A stretch of DNA of 45,494 bases. Source: an uncultured Pelagibacteraceae bacterium. GTDB lineage: Bacteria; Pseudomonadota; Alphaproteobacteria; Pelagibacterales; Pelagibacteraceae. Made by a program: the position numbers and the translations under genes. Shown piece after piece: positions 9,616 to 19,713 of this stretch. Below the pieces are notes generated by a model that saw only the letters and a list, made by a program, of their open reading frames with translations, was not told where the DNA came from and made no database searches. Location: positions 1 to 45,494 of the forward strand of contig CACPLE010000005.1 in NCBI GenBank assembly GCA_902634695.1, read 5' to 3'. Position 1 is the first letter of the stretch. Each line of letters starts with the position of its first letter.

Positions 9616-10304
9616 TGAACAAAATAAAAAAAAATAATATAGTTAACTTTCCATCTAATCTTAGCGAAGTTGAAAAAGAAGTCGAGGCTATTATTTTTGC
9701 AGCAGCCGAACCTTTAGATATTGAAACAATTGAATCTAAGATTTCTAAGAAGGGCAATGTATTAAAGATCTTAGAGAAATTAGAAGAGACGTATTCAAAA
9801 CGTGGTATAAATTTAGTGTGTATATCTAATAAATGGTCGTTTAGAACTTCACCTTCATTATCAAAATTAATGTCTCAACAAAGAACTGTTGAAAAAAAAT
9901 TATCTCAAGCTGCAATAGAAACATTAGCTATAATTGTTTACCACCAACCTGTTACCAGATCTGAGATTGAAGAAATAAGAGGTGTTGCGTTTGGAACAAA
10001 TACTTTAGACATACTGATGGAGCAAAATTGGGTTAAACCACATGGAAGAAAAGATGTTCCTGGACGTCCTATTCAATATGTTACAACTGATAACTTTCTA
10101 AGTCATTTTAATTTACAAAAACTGTCAGACCTTCCAACAGTAGATGAATTAGGATCGGCAGGATTAATTGATAGTGCTAATATAGATGCATCTATATTTG
10201 GAACTGGAAAGTTTTATAAAGAAAAGCAAGACGATAAAAAGGAAAACATATATTCAAATATAGATGAAATGTTAAATAGCACCTTAAAATCTGAAGACGA
10301 ATAG
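9615..10304 (+). CDS. scpB: Segregation and condensation protein B
   Basis: EVEAIIFAAAEPL, LSQAAIETLAIIVYHQPVTRSEIEEIRGV. Confidence 0.93.
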   Translation: MNKIKKNNIVNFPSNLSEVEKEVEAIIFAAAEPLDIETIESKISKKGNVLKILEKLEETYSKRGINLVCISNKWSFRTSPSLSKLMSQQRTVEKKLSQAAIETLAIIVYHQPVTRSEIEEIRGVAFGTNTLDILMEQNWVKPHGRKDVPGRPIQYVTTDNFLSHFNLQKLSDLPTVDELGSAGLIDSANIDASIFGTGKFYKEKQDDKKENIYSNIDEMLNSTLKSEDE

Positions 10305-10350
10305 CAAAAAGACACTTCCAAATAAATCATAAACAATGTATAAAGTTTGA

Positions 10351-10554
10351 ATGAGTATAGGTTTTTGGCAAATCGCAATAGTAGTAATTCTAGTCGTTCT
10401 CCTATTTGGAAGAGGAAAAATTTCAAGTTTGATGGGCGATGTCGCTAAAGGAATTAAAAGTTTTAAAAAAGGTATGGCTTCCGACGCTACAGAAGATTCT
10501 GAAACAAAAAATATTTCAGAAAACAATCAAGACTCTAACAATAATAAAGAATAA
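10351..10554 (+). CDS. tatA: Sec-independent protein translocase TatA
   Basis: [37 protein letters not shown]. Confidence 0.92.
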   Translation: MSIGFWQIAIVVILVVLLFGRGKISSLMGDVAKGIKSFKKGMASDATEDSETKNISENNQDSNNNKE

Positions 10555-10559
10555 TTCAA

Positions 10560-10787
10560 ATGCCACAGATTGGCTGGTTTGAGATATTAATAATAGTATC
10601 TATTTCAATTTTGGTTATTGGGCCAAAAGATTTTCCTTTAGTTTTAAAAAAAATAGGTTCATGGATTGGATCATTTAAAAGATATATTTCCAATATTCAA
10701 AAAGAAGTAACAGATATTACTGATAATGATTTGGAAATAGATCCAGTAGATAAAAATAAAAATGATAAAAAAGATGCCAAAGAATGA
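10560..10787 (+). CDS. tatB: Sec-independent protein translocase TatB
   Basis: MPQIGWFEILIIVSISILVIGPKDFPLVLKKIG. Confidence 0.9.
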   Translation: MPQIGWFEILIIVSISILVIGPKDFPLVLKKIGSWIGSFKRYISNIQKEVTDITDNDLEIDPVDKNKNDKKDAKE

Positions 10788-11538
10788 TAAAGAAGGTGGC
10801 TTTATTAGCCACTTAACAGAATTAAGAACTAGATTAATTCATTCATTAATATTTCTTTCTATATTTTTTATAATTTGTTATTTTTTTTCTGAATATATTT
10901 ATGGTTTTCTAGTAAACCCATATGCAGAGGCTGTAAAAGAAAGTAATTTAGACAGAAGATTAATTTTTACTGCCTTACAGGAAACTTTTTTAACATATCT
11001 AAAGGTTGCTTTTTTTGCATCTTTTTTTGTCACTAGTCCTTTTATACTAATTCAAGTATGGAAATTTATTGCGCCGGGTTTGTATGATCATGAAAAATCT
11101 GCAATCATGCCATATTTAGTTCTTACACCAATTTTATTTTTTTTGGGTGGTGCTTTAGTTTATTATTTAGTCATGCCACTTGCTATTAAGTTTTTCTTAT
11201 CTTTTGAAAGCAGTGGTATTGTTACAAATTTGCCAATTCAACTAGAAGCTAAAGTAAATGAATATCTTTCTCTTATTATGAAATTAATTTTTGCTTTTGG
11301 TCTAAGTTTTCAATTACCAGTAGTACTTAGTTTGTTAGCTAGAATTGGTGCTGTAGACTCAGAATTCTTAAAAACTAGAAGAAAATATGTGGTTGTTATA
11401 ATTTTTGCAGCAGCAGCAATATTAACGCCTCCTGACCCTATTACCCAAATAGGTTTAGCAATTCCTCTTTTAATTTTATATGAATTATCTATTTTATCAG
11501 TAAGTATAATTGAAAAAAAATCTAAAGAAAATGCATAA
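10774..11538 (+). CDS. tatC: Sec-independent protein translocase TatC (ORF extends to 10762)
   Basis: FISHLTELRTRLIHS, multi-TM; after tatAB. Confidence 0.94.
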   Translation: MPKNDKEGGFISHLTELRTRLIHSLIFLSIFFIICYFFSEYIYGFLVNPYAEAVKESNLDRRLIFTALQETFLTYLKVAFFASFFVTSPFILIQVWKFIAPGLYDHEKSAIMPYLVLTPILFFLGGALVYYLVMPLAIKFFLSFESSGIVTNLPIQLEAKVNEYLSLIMKLIFAFGLSFQLPVVLSLLARIGAVDSEFLKTRRKYVVVIIFAAAAILTPPDPITQIGLAIPLLILYELSILSVSIIEKKSKENA

Positions 11539-12790
11539 TATTAAAGATATTAGAGAAAACCCTCAAGAATTCAAAAAGAATTTGGAAGATAGATTTGTTG
11601 ATATTAAATTAGAAAAAATACTTTCTCTAGATGAAACTAATAGAAAGTTTATTCTTTCAAAAGAAACTCTGGAAAAACAAAAAAAAGATATATCAAAATC
11701 AAAAGATCCAAAGTTATTTTCTAAATCAAAAGAAATTTCTGAACAAATATCCAAACTAGCGGCTGATCAATTAAAAATTAAAAACGAATTAGACGATATA
11801 TTAAAATCTTTACCCAATGTAGCTTTGAAGGATGTTCCTATCGGAAAAGATGAAAAATTTAATAAAGAAATATCTAAAACAGGTGAAATAAAAAAATTTT
11901 CATTTAAACCAAAATCTCACTATGAAATTGGTGAAAAACTTAAAATGTTTGATTTTGATTTAGCAACTAAAACTACTGGTTCCAGATTTGTTTTTGTTAA
12001 AGGTAAACTAGCTCAATTAGAAAGAGCTATATCTAATTTTATGATAGATAGTCATATTACTAACAATGGTTATGAAGAAATATCACCACCATTGATGGCT
12101 TCTGATGATACAATGTATGGAACAGGTCAACTGCCAAAATTCGAAAACGATCAATTTGAAATCAAACTTGATGAAGACAGTGGTAGAAAATTTTTGATAC
12201 CGACAGCAGAAGTTATTTTAACCAATATGGTAAAAAATCAAATCTTAAATTATAAAAATTTACCAATTCGATTAGTAGCATCAACTCCATGTTTTAGAAA
12301 AGAAGCGGGTAGTTATGGTAAAGATACTAGGGGAATGATTAGACAACATCAATTTTACAAAGTTGAGCTTGTTAGTATAGTAGATCCAATAAATTGTTTA
12401 AATGAATTGGAAAGAATGACAAATTGTGCAACCAAAATACTTGATGATTTAAAATTGCCTTATAGAAAAATAATTTTATCTACTGGTGATATGGGTTTTA
12501 GTGCAGAAAAAACCTATGATATAGAAGTATGGATACCTTCTGAAAATAAATACAGAGAAATTTCTAGTTGCTCATCATGCGGAACCTTTCAAGCAAAAAG
12601 AATGAAATCAAGATTTAAAAATGAAGCTAATGAAACAAAATTTGTTGGAACTTTAAATGGAAGCGGATTAGCAGTAGGTCGTACTTTAATTGCTATTTTA
12701 GAAAATTATCAAAATGAAGATGGTTCTATTGACGTACCAGAAGTTCTTAAACCTTACATGAATAATCTTAATAAAATTACATCGAATTAA
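11531..12790 (+). CDS. serS: Seryl-tRNA synthetase (likely start MHNIKDIRENP at 11531)
   Basis: Coiled-coil N-terminus, TAEVILTNM, CFRKEAGSYGKDTRGMIRQHQFYKVEL, GSGLAVGRTL. Confidence 0.95.
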   Translation: MHNIKDIRENPQEFKKNLEDRFVDIKLEKILSLDETNRKFILSKETLEKQKKDISKSKDPKLFSKSKEISEQISKLAADQLKIKNELDDILKSLPNVALKDVPIGKDEKFNKEISKTGEIKKFSFKPKSHYEIGEKLKMFDFDLATKTTGSRFVFVKGKLAQLERAISNFMIDSHITNNGYEEISPPLMASDDTMYGTGQLPKFENDQFEIKLDEDSGRKFLIPTAEVILTNMVKNQILNYKNLPIRLVASTPCFRKEAGSYGKDTRGMIRQHQFYKVELVSIVDPINCLNELERMTNCATKILDDLKLPYRKIILSTGDMGFSAEKTYDIEVWIPSENKYREISSCSSCGTFQAKRMKSRFKNEANETKFVGTLNGSGLAVGRTLIAILENYQNEDGSIDVPEVLKPYMNNLNKITSN

Positions 12791-12844
12791 AGATTGTCTT
12801 AATTAAACATATAGTATAAATAAAAGAAAAACTTAAGGAGCAGA

Positions 12845-13132
12845 ATGTCAGCATCAGGAATTGGTCAATTTATACCATTAATACTTATTTTTATAATTTT
12901 TTACTTTTTCTTAATTAGGCCACAGCAAAAAAAAGTTAAAGAGCATAAGTTGATGGTCGAAAATTTAAAAAGAGGAGATGAAGTAATAACATCAGGTGGA
13001 ATTATTGGTACTGTTGAAAGAATAATTGATAATGATAAAGCAGAAATATTAATTGGTGATGATACTAAAGTCGAAATTATTAAATCAACTGGTATACAGA
13101 GTTTATTAAAACCAGAGGCAACAAAAAAATAG
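12845..13132 (+). CDS. yajC: Preprotein translocase subunit YajC
   Basis: [40 protein letters not shown] ribosome binding site upstream. Confidence 0.93.
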   Translation: MSASGIGQFIPLILIFIIFYFFLIRPQQKKVKEHKLMVENLKRGDEVITSGGIIGTVERIIDNDKAEILIGDDTKVEIIKSTGIQSLLKPEATKK

Positions 13133-13144
13133 CATTAATTTTCA

Positions 13145-14707
13145 GTGTTATACTTTTCTAGAATTAAAATAATAACAGTAGTAATTTTTACTTCAATTTT
13201 TATATGTCTTACCTTAACAAATTTTGTAAAAATTGATGATAATTTATTTAAAAAAAAAATTAATCTTGGATTAGATTTACAAGGAGGCTCATATTTACTT
13301 TTAGAAATTGACAACCAACCTGTAATCACACAAAAACTACAAAATAAACTATCTTCATTAAGAAAATATTTTAAAGAGAATAATATTACTTATAAAAATC
13401 TTAAAATTGTAGGGGACAATTTGATTTCTTTTGAATTAAAAAATGATCAAGTTGAATCTTTTAATACATTATTAGAAAGCAAAGATAATGATAACCTTAT
13501 TAATCCATATTATCAAAGATATAAAAGTCATGAATATGATGTAAATATTTCTGAAAATATATTTAATTTAAAATTTTCAAAATACGGTTTAGTAGAATTA
13601 AAAAAATCTTCTCTTAATCAAGCCTTAGAAATTGTAAGAAGACGTATAGATGAAGTTGGTACTAATGAACCAAATATACTAAGAAGAGGCAGCGATAGAA
13701 TATTGGTGGAATTACCTGGTCTTGATGATCCTGAAAGAATAAAATCTTTACTTGGTAAAACTGCAAACTTAACTTTTAGATTTGTTTCACAAGATAATGA
13801 ATCAGGTTTTGGTTCAGAAAAATTATTTTCCGTCGATGATGATGAAGAATTAATTGTAAGCAAAAGAATTATTCTTAGTGGTGAAAATTTAGTAGACGCA
13901 CAACCACGAATGGACAACCAATCAAATGAAACTGTTGTATCTTTTACACTTGACAGAGTAGGAGCCAAAAGATTTGGAAAAGCAACAACCTCTGGTATTG
14001 GTAAAAGACTAGCCATTGTTCTAGATGGTGAAATTATTAGCGCACCAGTAGTTAGAGACGCAATTGTAAGTGGATCAGGTCAAATCAGTGGTGATTTTAC
14101 TTTTCAATCAGCAACTGACCTTTCTTTATTATTAAGATCTGGAGCTTTACCAGCACCCATGAACATTATTGAGGAAAGAACTGTAGGACCTGACTTAGGA
14201 AAAGATTCTATTAATGCAGGTATTATAGCTTTGATAATTGGATTTTCATTAGTAATAATTTTTATGTTTTACAAATATAGATTCTTTGGTTTGATAGCTA
14301 ATATTGCTTTAATAATAAATTTATTTTTATTAATAGGTGTTCTGACATTATTTGAGGCAACACTAACTTTACCTGGTATAGCGGGAATAATATTAACAGT
14401 CGGTATGGCGGTTGATGCAAATGTACTAATTTTTGAAAGAATTAAAGAAGAAACAAAAATTGAAAAAAATCATATTATAGCTTTTGATAGTGGTTACACT
14501 AGATCTAGAACTGCAGTAATTGATGCAAACATTACAACACTTATTTCAGCAGTAATTTTATTTTTTCTTGGGTCAGGACCTGTTAAAGGTTTTTCGGTTA
14601 CTTTAGGAGTTGGCATATTTACAACAATGTTTTCTGTTTATTACATAGCAAGATTATTAACATCGTTTTATGTAAACAAAAATAAAAATAAAGAAAGCTT
14701 GATATAA
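13145..14707 (+). CDS. secD: Protein translocase subunit SecD (GTG start)
   Basis: LGLDLQGGSYLLLEI, RRRIDEVGTNEPNILRRG, GMAVDANVLIFERIKEE. Confidence 0.94.
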   Translation: MLYFSRIKIITVVIFTSIFICLTLTNFVKIDDNLFKKKINLGLDLQGGSYLLLEIDNQPVITQKLQNKLSSLRKYFKENNITYKNLKIVGDNLISFELKNDQVESFNTLLESKDNDNLINPYYQRYKSHEYDVNISENIFNLKFSKYGLVELKKSSLNQALEIVRRRIDEVGTNEPNILRRGSDRILVELPGLDDPERIKSLLGKTANLTFRFVSQDNESGFGSEKLFSVDDDEELIVSKRIILSGENLVDAQPRMDNQSNETVVSFTLDRVGAKRFGKATTSGIGKRLAIVLDGEIISAPVVRDAIVSGSGQISGDFTFQSATDLSLLLRSGALPAPMNIIEERTVGPDLGKDSINAGIIALIIGFSLVIIFMFYKYRFFGLIANIALIINLFLLIGVLTLFEATLTLPGIAGIILTVGMAVDANVLIFERIKEETKIEKNHIIAFDSGYTRSRTAVIDANITTLISAVILFFLGSGPVKGFSVTLGVGIFTTMFSVYYIARLLTSFYVNKNKNKESLI

Positions 14708-15651
14708 TGGAAGATTATAAAATAAATTTAAAAAACTACAATTTAGAAAAGAAATCAAAATATAATTTTAATAAATATTTAAATTTTTTTAATCTTATTT
14801 CAATAACTTTGGTTATAATTTCGTTAATACTTTTATTTTTCAAAGGTCTAAATTTTGGTGTAGATTTTAAGGGTGGAACTTTAATTGAATTAAGAGCAAC
14901 AGATAAACAAATTACCATTTCTCAATTAAGGCAGTCATTTTTGAACATGAATCTTGGAGATGTTAACATTAAAGAATTTGGTAAAAATGATGATTATTTA
15001 ATTAAGTTTGAAAAAAAAGAAGATAATAACCCAAATTTAATTAATGAAATCAAAAAAGATTTAATTAAATCTATTGGGGAAGGTTTCAATTTTAGAAGAG
15101 TTGAAAATGTTGGTCCTAAAGTTAGTGCAGAACTTTTAAAATCAGGAATTATTGCTATTGCTCTTTCTTTAACAGCTATGCTTATATATATTTGGATACG
15201 TTTTGAATGGCAATTTAGTATTGGAGCTATCTTAGCACTTTTTCATGATGTTTTTTTAACTTTAGGAATTTTTTCATTATTTAATCTTGAAATTAATTTA
15301 TCTATAGTTGCAGCAATTTTAACTATTGTTGGTTATTCGATGAATGATACTGTTGTTATATACGACCGTGTACGAGAAAATTTAAAAAAATTTTCTGATA
15401 TTAAAATTTTTGACTTAACAAATCTTTCAATAAATGAAACTTTATCAAGAACAATAATAACGTCCGTTACAACTTTATTAGCATTAGTTTCTATTTATAT
15501 ATTTGGTGGTGAAATTCTTAGAGGTTTTTCTCTTGCAATGATATTAGGCGTGATATTTGGTACCTATTCTTCAATGTATATTGCAAACTCAGTTTTGATT
15601 AAACTAAATGTTAGTCAAAAAACAATTTTAAAAGAAGAAGATAAAAATTAA
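14707..15651 (+). CDS. secF: Protein translocase subunit SecF
   Basis: GVDFKGGTLIELR, GYSMNDTVVIYDRVREN. Confidence 0.94.
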   Translation: MEDYKINLKNYNLEKKSKYNFNKYLNFFNLISITLVIISLILLFFKGLNFGVDFKGGTLIELRATDKQITISQLRQSFLNMNLGDVNIKEFGKNDDYLIKFEKKEDNNPNLINEIKKDLIKSIGEGFNFRRVENVGPKVSAELLKSGIIAIALSLTAMLIYIWIRFEWQFSIGAILALFHDVFLTLGIFSLFNLEINLSIVAAILTIVGYSMNDTVVIYDRVRENLKKFSDIKIFDLTNLSINETLSRTIITSVTTLLALVSIYIFGGEILRGFSLAMILGVIFGTYSSMYIANSVLIKLNVSQKTILKEEDKN

Positions 15652-16250
15652 TATAAATTTTGAGCTGCAACCATCGATAACAACATTGGCAGAGATAATA
15701 AAGTATTTGTTCTAGAAAATAACATTGCAGTTTTTGCAGATTTAGCTTTTAAATCAGGATCACATTCCACTATTCCAAGAGCTCTTTTTTGATTAGGCCA
15801 AATAACAAACCAAACATTAAAAGCCATAATTAAACCTAACCACATTCCTATACCTATTGCAGTATTTTTTCCGCCACCGCTTCCTATACCTAAAGCCATA
15901 GCTTGATGAACATAACCATTTAAATAAGCAACTATTAAACCTGTAACAATAGTTGCTAGAGCAGCCCATCTAAACCAAAATAGAGCAGCTGGAGCTATTA
16001 CTTTTCCAATTGCTGGTTTTTGTTCGTCAGGGATTTTGCCCATATTTGGAATTTGAACAAAATTAAAATACCATAATAATCCTATCCACATTACTCCTGA
16101 GATTACATGCAAATATCTAAATAACCAGCTCCAAAAAAGCATATCAAAATCAAAACCATCATTTCCAAAAAATAAACCTAAAAATAAAATTAACGATAAT
16201 GCTAATGAAACATGTATAGTTTTAGATAGCGATTTAAGAATTTCTCCCAT
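15648..16250 (-). CDS. PuuD/DUF989-like membrane protein, membrane domain only (track start 16268 is a TTG)
   Basis: RYLHVISGVMWIGLLWYFNFVQIP, VWFVIWPNQKRALGIV resemble the membrane domain of urate hydroxylase PuuD-family proteins. Confidence 0.65.
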   Translation of the reverse strand: MGEILKSLSKTIHVSLALSLILFLGLFFGNDGFDFDMLFWSWLFRYLHVISGVMWIGLLWYFNFVQIPNMGKIPDEQKPAIGKVIAPAALFWFRWAALATIVTGLIVAYLNGYVHQAMALGIGSGGGKNTAIGIGMWLGLIMAFNVWFVIWPNQKRALGIVECDPDLKAKSAKTAMLFSRTNTLLSLPMLLSMVAAQNLY

Positions 16251-16280
16251 TCCAATATTATATATCAATATAGGTAAATT

Positions 16281-19160
16281 TTAAGCAGTTTTTTTATAAT
16301 TTTTTTCTAATATATTTTTAAGATATTTGGCCGTATAGCTTGTTTTGTTATTGCATATATCCTCAGGTTTACCCTCAGCTATGATATTTCCACCCTTAAC
16401 ACCACCATCTGGACCCATATCAATTATATGATCAGCTGTTTTTATTACATCTAGGTTATGTTCTATTACTACCACTGTGTTTCCTAGAGAAACAAATGTA
16501 TGAAGAATTTCTAGTAATTTTTTTATATCATGTTGATGAAGCCCAGTTGTTGGTTCATCTAAAATATACATAGTTCTACCAGTTGATCTTTTAGATAATT
16601 CTTTTGCTAATTTAATACGTTGAGCTTCACCACCAGATAAAGTTGTCGCTTGTTGTCCAATCTTTATGTAGCCTAAACCTACCTTCTTAAGAGTTAGAAG
16701 TTTAGATCTAATATTTGATATATTTTCAAAAAATTCACATCCTTCATCAACAGTCATATTTAGAACGTCTGCAATACTTTTTTCTTTAAACTTTATTTCC
16801 AAAGTTTCTCTATTATATCTACTACCCTTGCACTCATCGCATGTTATATAAACATCTGGTAAGAAGTGCATTTCATAAGTTATTACTCCATCTCCTTCGC
16901 ATGCTTCACAACGACCTCCTTTTACATTAAAGGAAAATCTACCTGGTTTATACCCTCTACTTTTTGATTCTGGTAATCCTGTAAACCAATCTCTTATAGG
17001 GCCAAATGCTCCTGTATAAGTGGCTGGATTTGATCTTGGAGTTCTGCCTATAGGTGATTGATCTATATCTATAACTTTATCTATAAATTCTGTACCCTTG
17101 AATCCTTTGAAAGGTTTTGGAATCTTTCTAGATTTGTTTTTATTTAGAGTTAAATTTAAAGCATTATATAAAGTTTGAAGTATCAGTGTTGACTTACCAC
17201 TACCAGAAACACCTGTTACACAAGAAAATGTACCTAAAGGTATTTTTAGATTAACATTTTTTAAATTATTTCCTGAAGCTCCAGAAATTTCTAAAAATCT
17301 TCCGTTTTTAGCAATCCTTCTTTTTTGAGGAATAGATATAAATTTTTTGTAAGAAAGATATTTTCCTGTAATACTTTTTTCATTTTTTGAAATTTCATCA
17401 TAGCTACCTTGAACTACCACTTCACCACCATTGTTACCAGCCTCCGGTCCCAAGTCAATTATATGATCAGCATTTTCCATAGTTTCAGTATCATGCTCAA
17501 CAACAATTACAGTGTTTCCTAAATCTCTTAATCTTTTTAAAGCGTTAATTAATTTAATATTATCTTTTTGATGCAAACCTATTGATGGTTCATCTAACAC
17601 ATACAAAACTCCTGTAAGTCCTGAACCAATTTGTGATGCCAATCTTATTCTTTGAGACTCTCCACCTGATAAAGTTCCTGACTCTCTTGATAATGTTAAA
17701 TAATCTAATCCGACATTTAATAAAAAATTCAATCTTTCATTTATTTCTTTTAATATATGTTCGGCAATTTTAAACTGCCTATCATTTAATTGAGATTCTA
17801 AATTTTTGAACCATTTATTTGCTTCATATATTGACTTTTCAGTGATTTCGCTAATATGTAGATTATCAATTTTTACGCATAGTGCTTCTTCTTTTAATCT
17901 ATAACCCTTACAGCTCTCACATTTTTTATCAGATTGATATTGAGATATTTCTTCTCTTGCCCAATCACTATCAGTTTCTAAAAACCTTCTTTCTAAATTA
18001 TTAATAACTCCCTCGAAAGTTTTTTTTGCTGTAGTATATTTTTCATATCCATCGTCATATGTAAATTTAATTTCATCCTCACCAGATCCATATAAAATAA
18101 TATCTTGTATATTTTTAGGTATTTTTTTCCATGGATCATTAATTGAAAATTTATAATATTTTGCAAGTGATGTTAATGTTTGTATGTAGTATAAAGAAGT
18201 TGACTTTGCCCAAGGTTCAATCGCTCCATCAGCTATACTTTTTTTTGTATCTGGAATTACTAAATTAGGATCAATATTTAATTTAATTCCAATACCTTCA
18301 CATTCTTCGCAAGCACCATATGGACTATTAAAAGAAAATAATCTTGGTTCTATTTCTTCTATCGTGAAACCACTTTCCGGACATGCAAATTTTGTAGAAA
18401 ATATTAGTTTTTCAATTTTTCTATATTTTTTTGGTAATGTTTCATTTTCATATTCTGCGTGCACTAAACCATTAGAAAGATTCACTGACGTTTCAATAGC
18501 TTCAGCTAGTCTATTTCCTAAATCTGAATTTAAAATAATTCTATCAACTAAAATGGATATGTCGTGTTTTACCTTTTTATTTATCTCAGGAATTTTATCT
18601 ATATCATATAATTGTTCGTCAATTTTTATTTTTCTAAATCCTCTTTTTTTATAATTTAAAATATCTTTTTTATATTCACCTTTTCTGCCTCTTACTACGG
18701 GCGAGTATATAAATATTGTTGATTTTTTTGGCAAATCTTTAATTTTATCTACAATTTGTGAAATAGTTTGAGACACAATAGGTTTACCAGTGAAAGGTGA
18801 ATAAGGAGTTCCTGCTCTTGAAAATAATACTCTCATGTAATCATATATTTCTGTTACTGTAGCAACAGTTGATCTTGGATTTTTAGATGTATTTTTTTGT
18901 TCAATTGAGATAGCAGGACTTAAACCTTCAATTAAATCAACTTTTGGTTTTTTCATTTTATCTAAAAACTGTCTTGCATAAGCTGATAAGCTTTCAACGT
19001 ATCTTCGTTGCCCTTCAGCGTATATTGTGTCAAAGGCTAAAGATGATTTTCCTGATCCTGATAGACCAGTAATCACTACAAATTGATCTTTTGGTATCTC
19101 AAGAGAAATATTCTTAAGATTGTGTTCTTTTGCGCCCTTTATAACTATCTTTTTAAGCAT
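16281..19160 (-). CDS. uvrA: Excinuclease ABC subunit A
   Basis: Two ABC domains, zinc-finger CxxC sets, [54 protein letters not shown]. Confidence 0.97.
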   Translation of the reverse strand: MLKKIVIKGAKEHNLKNISLEIPKDQFVVITGLSGSGKSSLAFDTIYAEGQRRYVESLSAYARQFLDKMKKPKVDLIEGLSPAISIEQKNTSKNPRSTVATVTEIYDYMRVLFSRAGTPYSPFTGKPIVSQTISQIVDKIKDLPKKSTIFIYSPVVRGRKGEYKKDILNYKKRGFRKIKIDEQLYDIDKIPEINKKVKHDISILVDRIILNSDLGNRLAEAIETSVNLSNGLVHAEYENETLPKKYRKIEKLIFSTKFACPESGFTIEEIEPRLFSFNSPYGACEECEGIGIKLNIDPNLVIPDTKKSIADGAIEPWAKSTSLYYIQTLTSLAKYYKFSINDPWKKIPKNIQDIILYGSGEDEIKFTYDDGYEKYTTAKKTFEGVINNLERRFLETDSDWAREEISQYQSDKKCESCKGYRLKEEALCVKIDNLHISEITEKSIYEANKWFKNLESQLNDRQFKIAEHILKEINERLNFLLNVGLDYLTLSRESGTLSGGESQRIRLASQIGSGLTGVLYVLDEPSIGLHQKDNIKLINALKRLRDLGNTVIVVEHDTETMENADHIIDLGPEAGNNGGEVVVQGSYDEISKNEKSITGKYLSYKKFISIPQKRRIAKNGRFLEISGASGNNLKNVNLKIPLGTFSCVTGVSGSGKSTLILQTLYNALNLTLNKNKSRKIPKPFKGFKGTEFIDKVIDIDQSPIGRTPRSNPATYTGAFGPIRDWFTGLPESKSRGYKPGRFSFNVKGGRCEACEGDGVITYEMHFLPDVYITCDECKGSRYNRETLEIKFKEKSIADVLNMTVDEGCEFFENISNIRSKLLTLKKVGLGYIKIGQQATTLSGGEAQRIKLAKELSKRSTGRTMYILDEPTTGLHQHDIKKLLEILHTFVSLGNTVVVIEHNLDVIKTADHIIDMGPDGGVKGGNIIAEGKPEDICNNKTSYTAKYLKNILEKNYKKTA

Positions 19161-19249
19161 ATTTTTTGTTGCATTAACTTAATAAAATTAATATTCAAAT
19201 CAAATTGTGATATAAATATATATTATTAAAATTAAAATCTAAAAATATT

Positions 19250-19708
19250 ATGGCAGGAAGTTTAAATAAAGTATTATTAATAGGCCGTTTAGGCGCAGAT
19301 CCAGAAATCAAGCAAATGGTGAATGGCAAAAACGTTGCAAGGTTAAGCTTAGCAACTAGTCAAACCTGGAAAGATAAAAATACTGGTGAAAAAAAGGAAA
19401 AAACTGAATGGCACCGTATAGTTGTATTTAATGAAGGCTTGGTTAATGTTGTTCAACAATATTTAAAAAAAGGTGCACAGATATATATCGAAGGACAATT
19501 GTCAACCAGGAAATGGAAAGATGAACAATCTGGCCAAGACAAATATTCGACTGAAATCATAATTCAAGGTTTTAATTCTTCTTTAACTATGCTTGGTGGT
19601 AGTGGTGGAGGAGGAGGCATTTCTAACAATGCACCTCAACAATCATCTAACAATGAACAGTCGCCACAAACAACCCAAAACGATTTGGATGACGATATTC
19701 CATTTTAG
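19250..19708 (+). CDS. ssb: Single-stranded DNA-binding protein
   Basis: [16 protein letters not shown]; acidic DDDIPF C-terminus. Confidence 0.96.
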   Translation: MAGSLNKVLLIGRLGADPEIKQMVNGKNVARLSLATSQTWKDKNTGEKKEKTEWHRIVVFNEGLVNVVQQYLKKGAQIYIEGQLSTRKWKDEQSGQDKYSTEIIIQGFNSSLTMLGGSGGGGGISNNAPQQSSNNEQSPQTTQNDLDDDIPF

Positions 19709-19713
19709 TTTTT

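Noticed and set aside
19161-19249. Searched the uvrA/ssb divergent spacer for a LexA/SOS box
   Set aside because: No GTTC-N7-GTTC or CTGT-type palindrome visible; only AT-rich promoter-like sequence.
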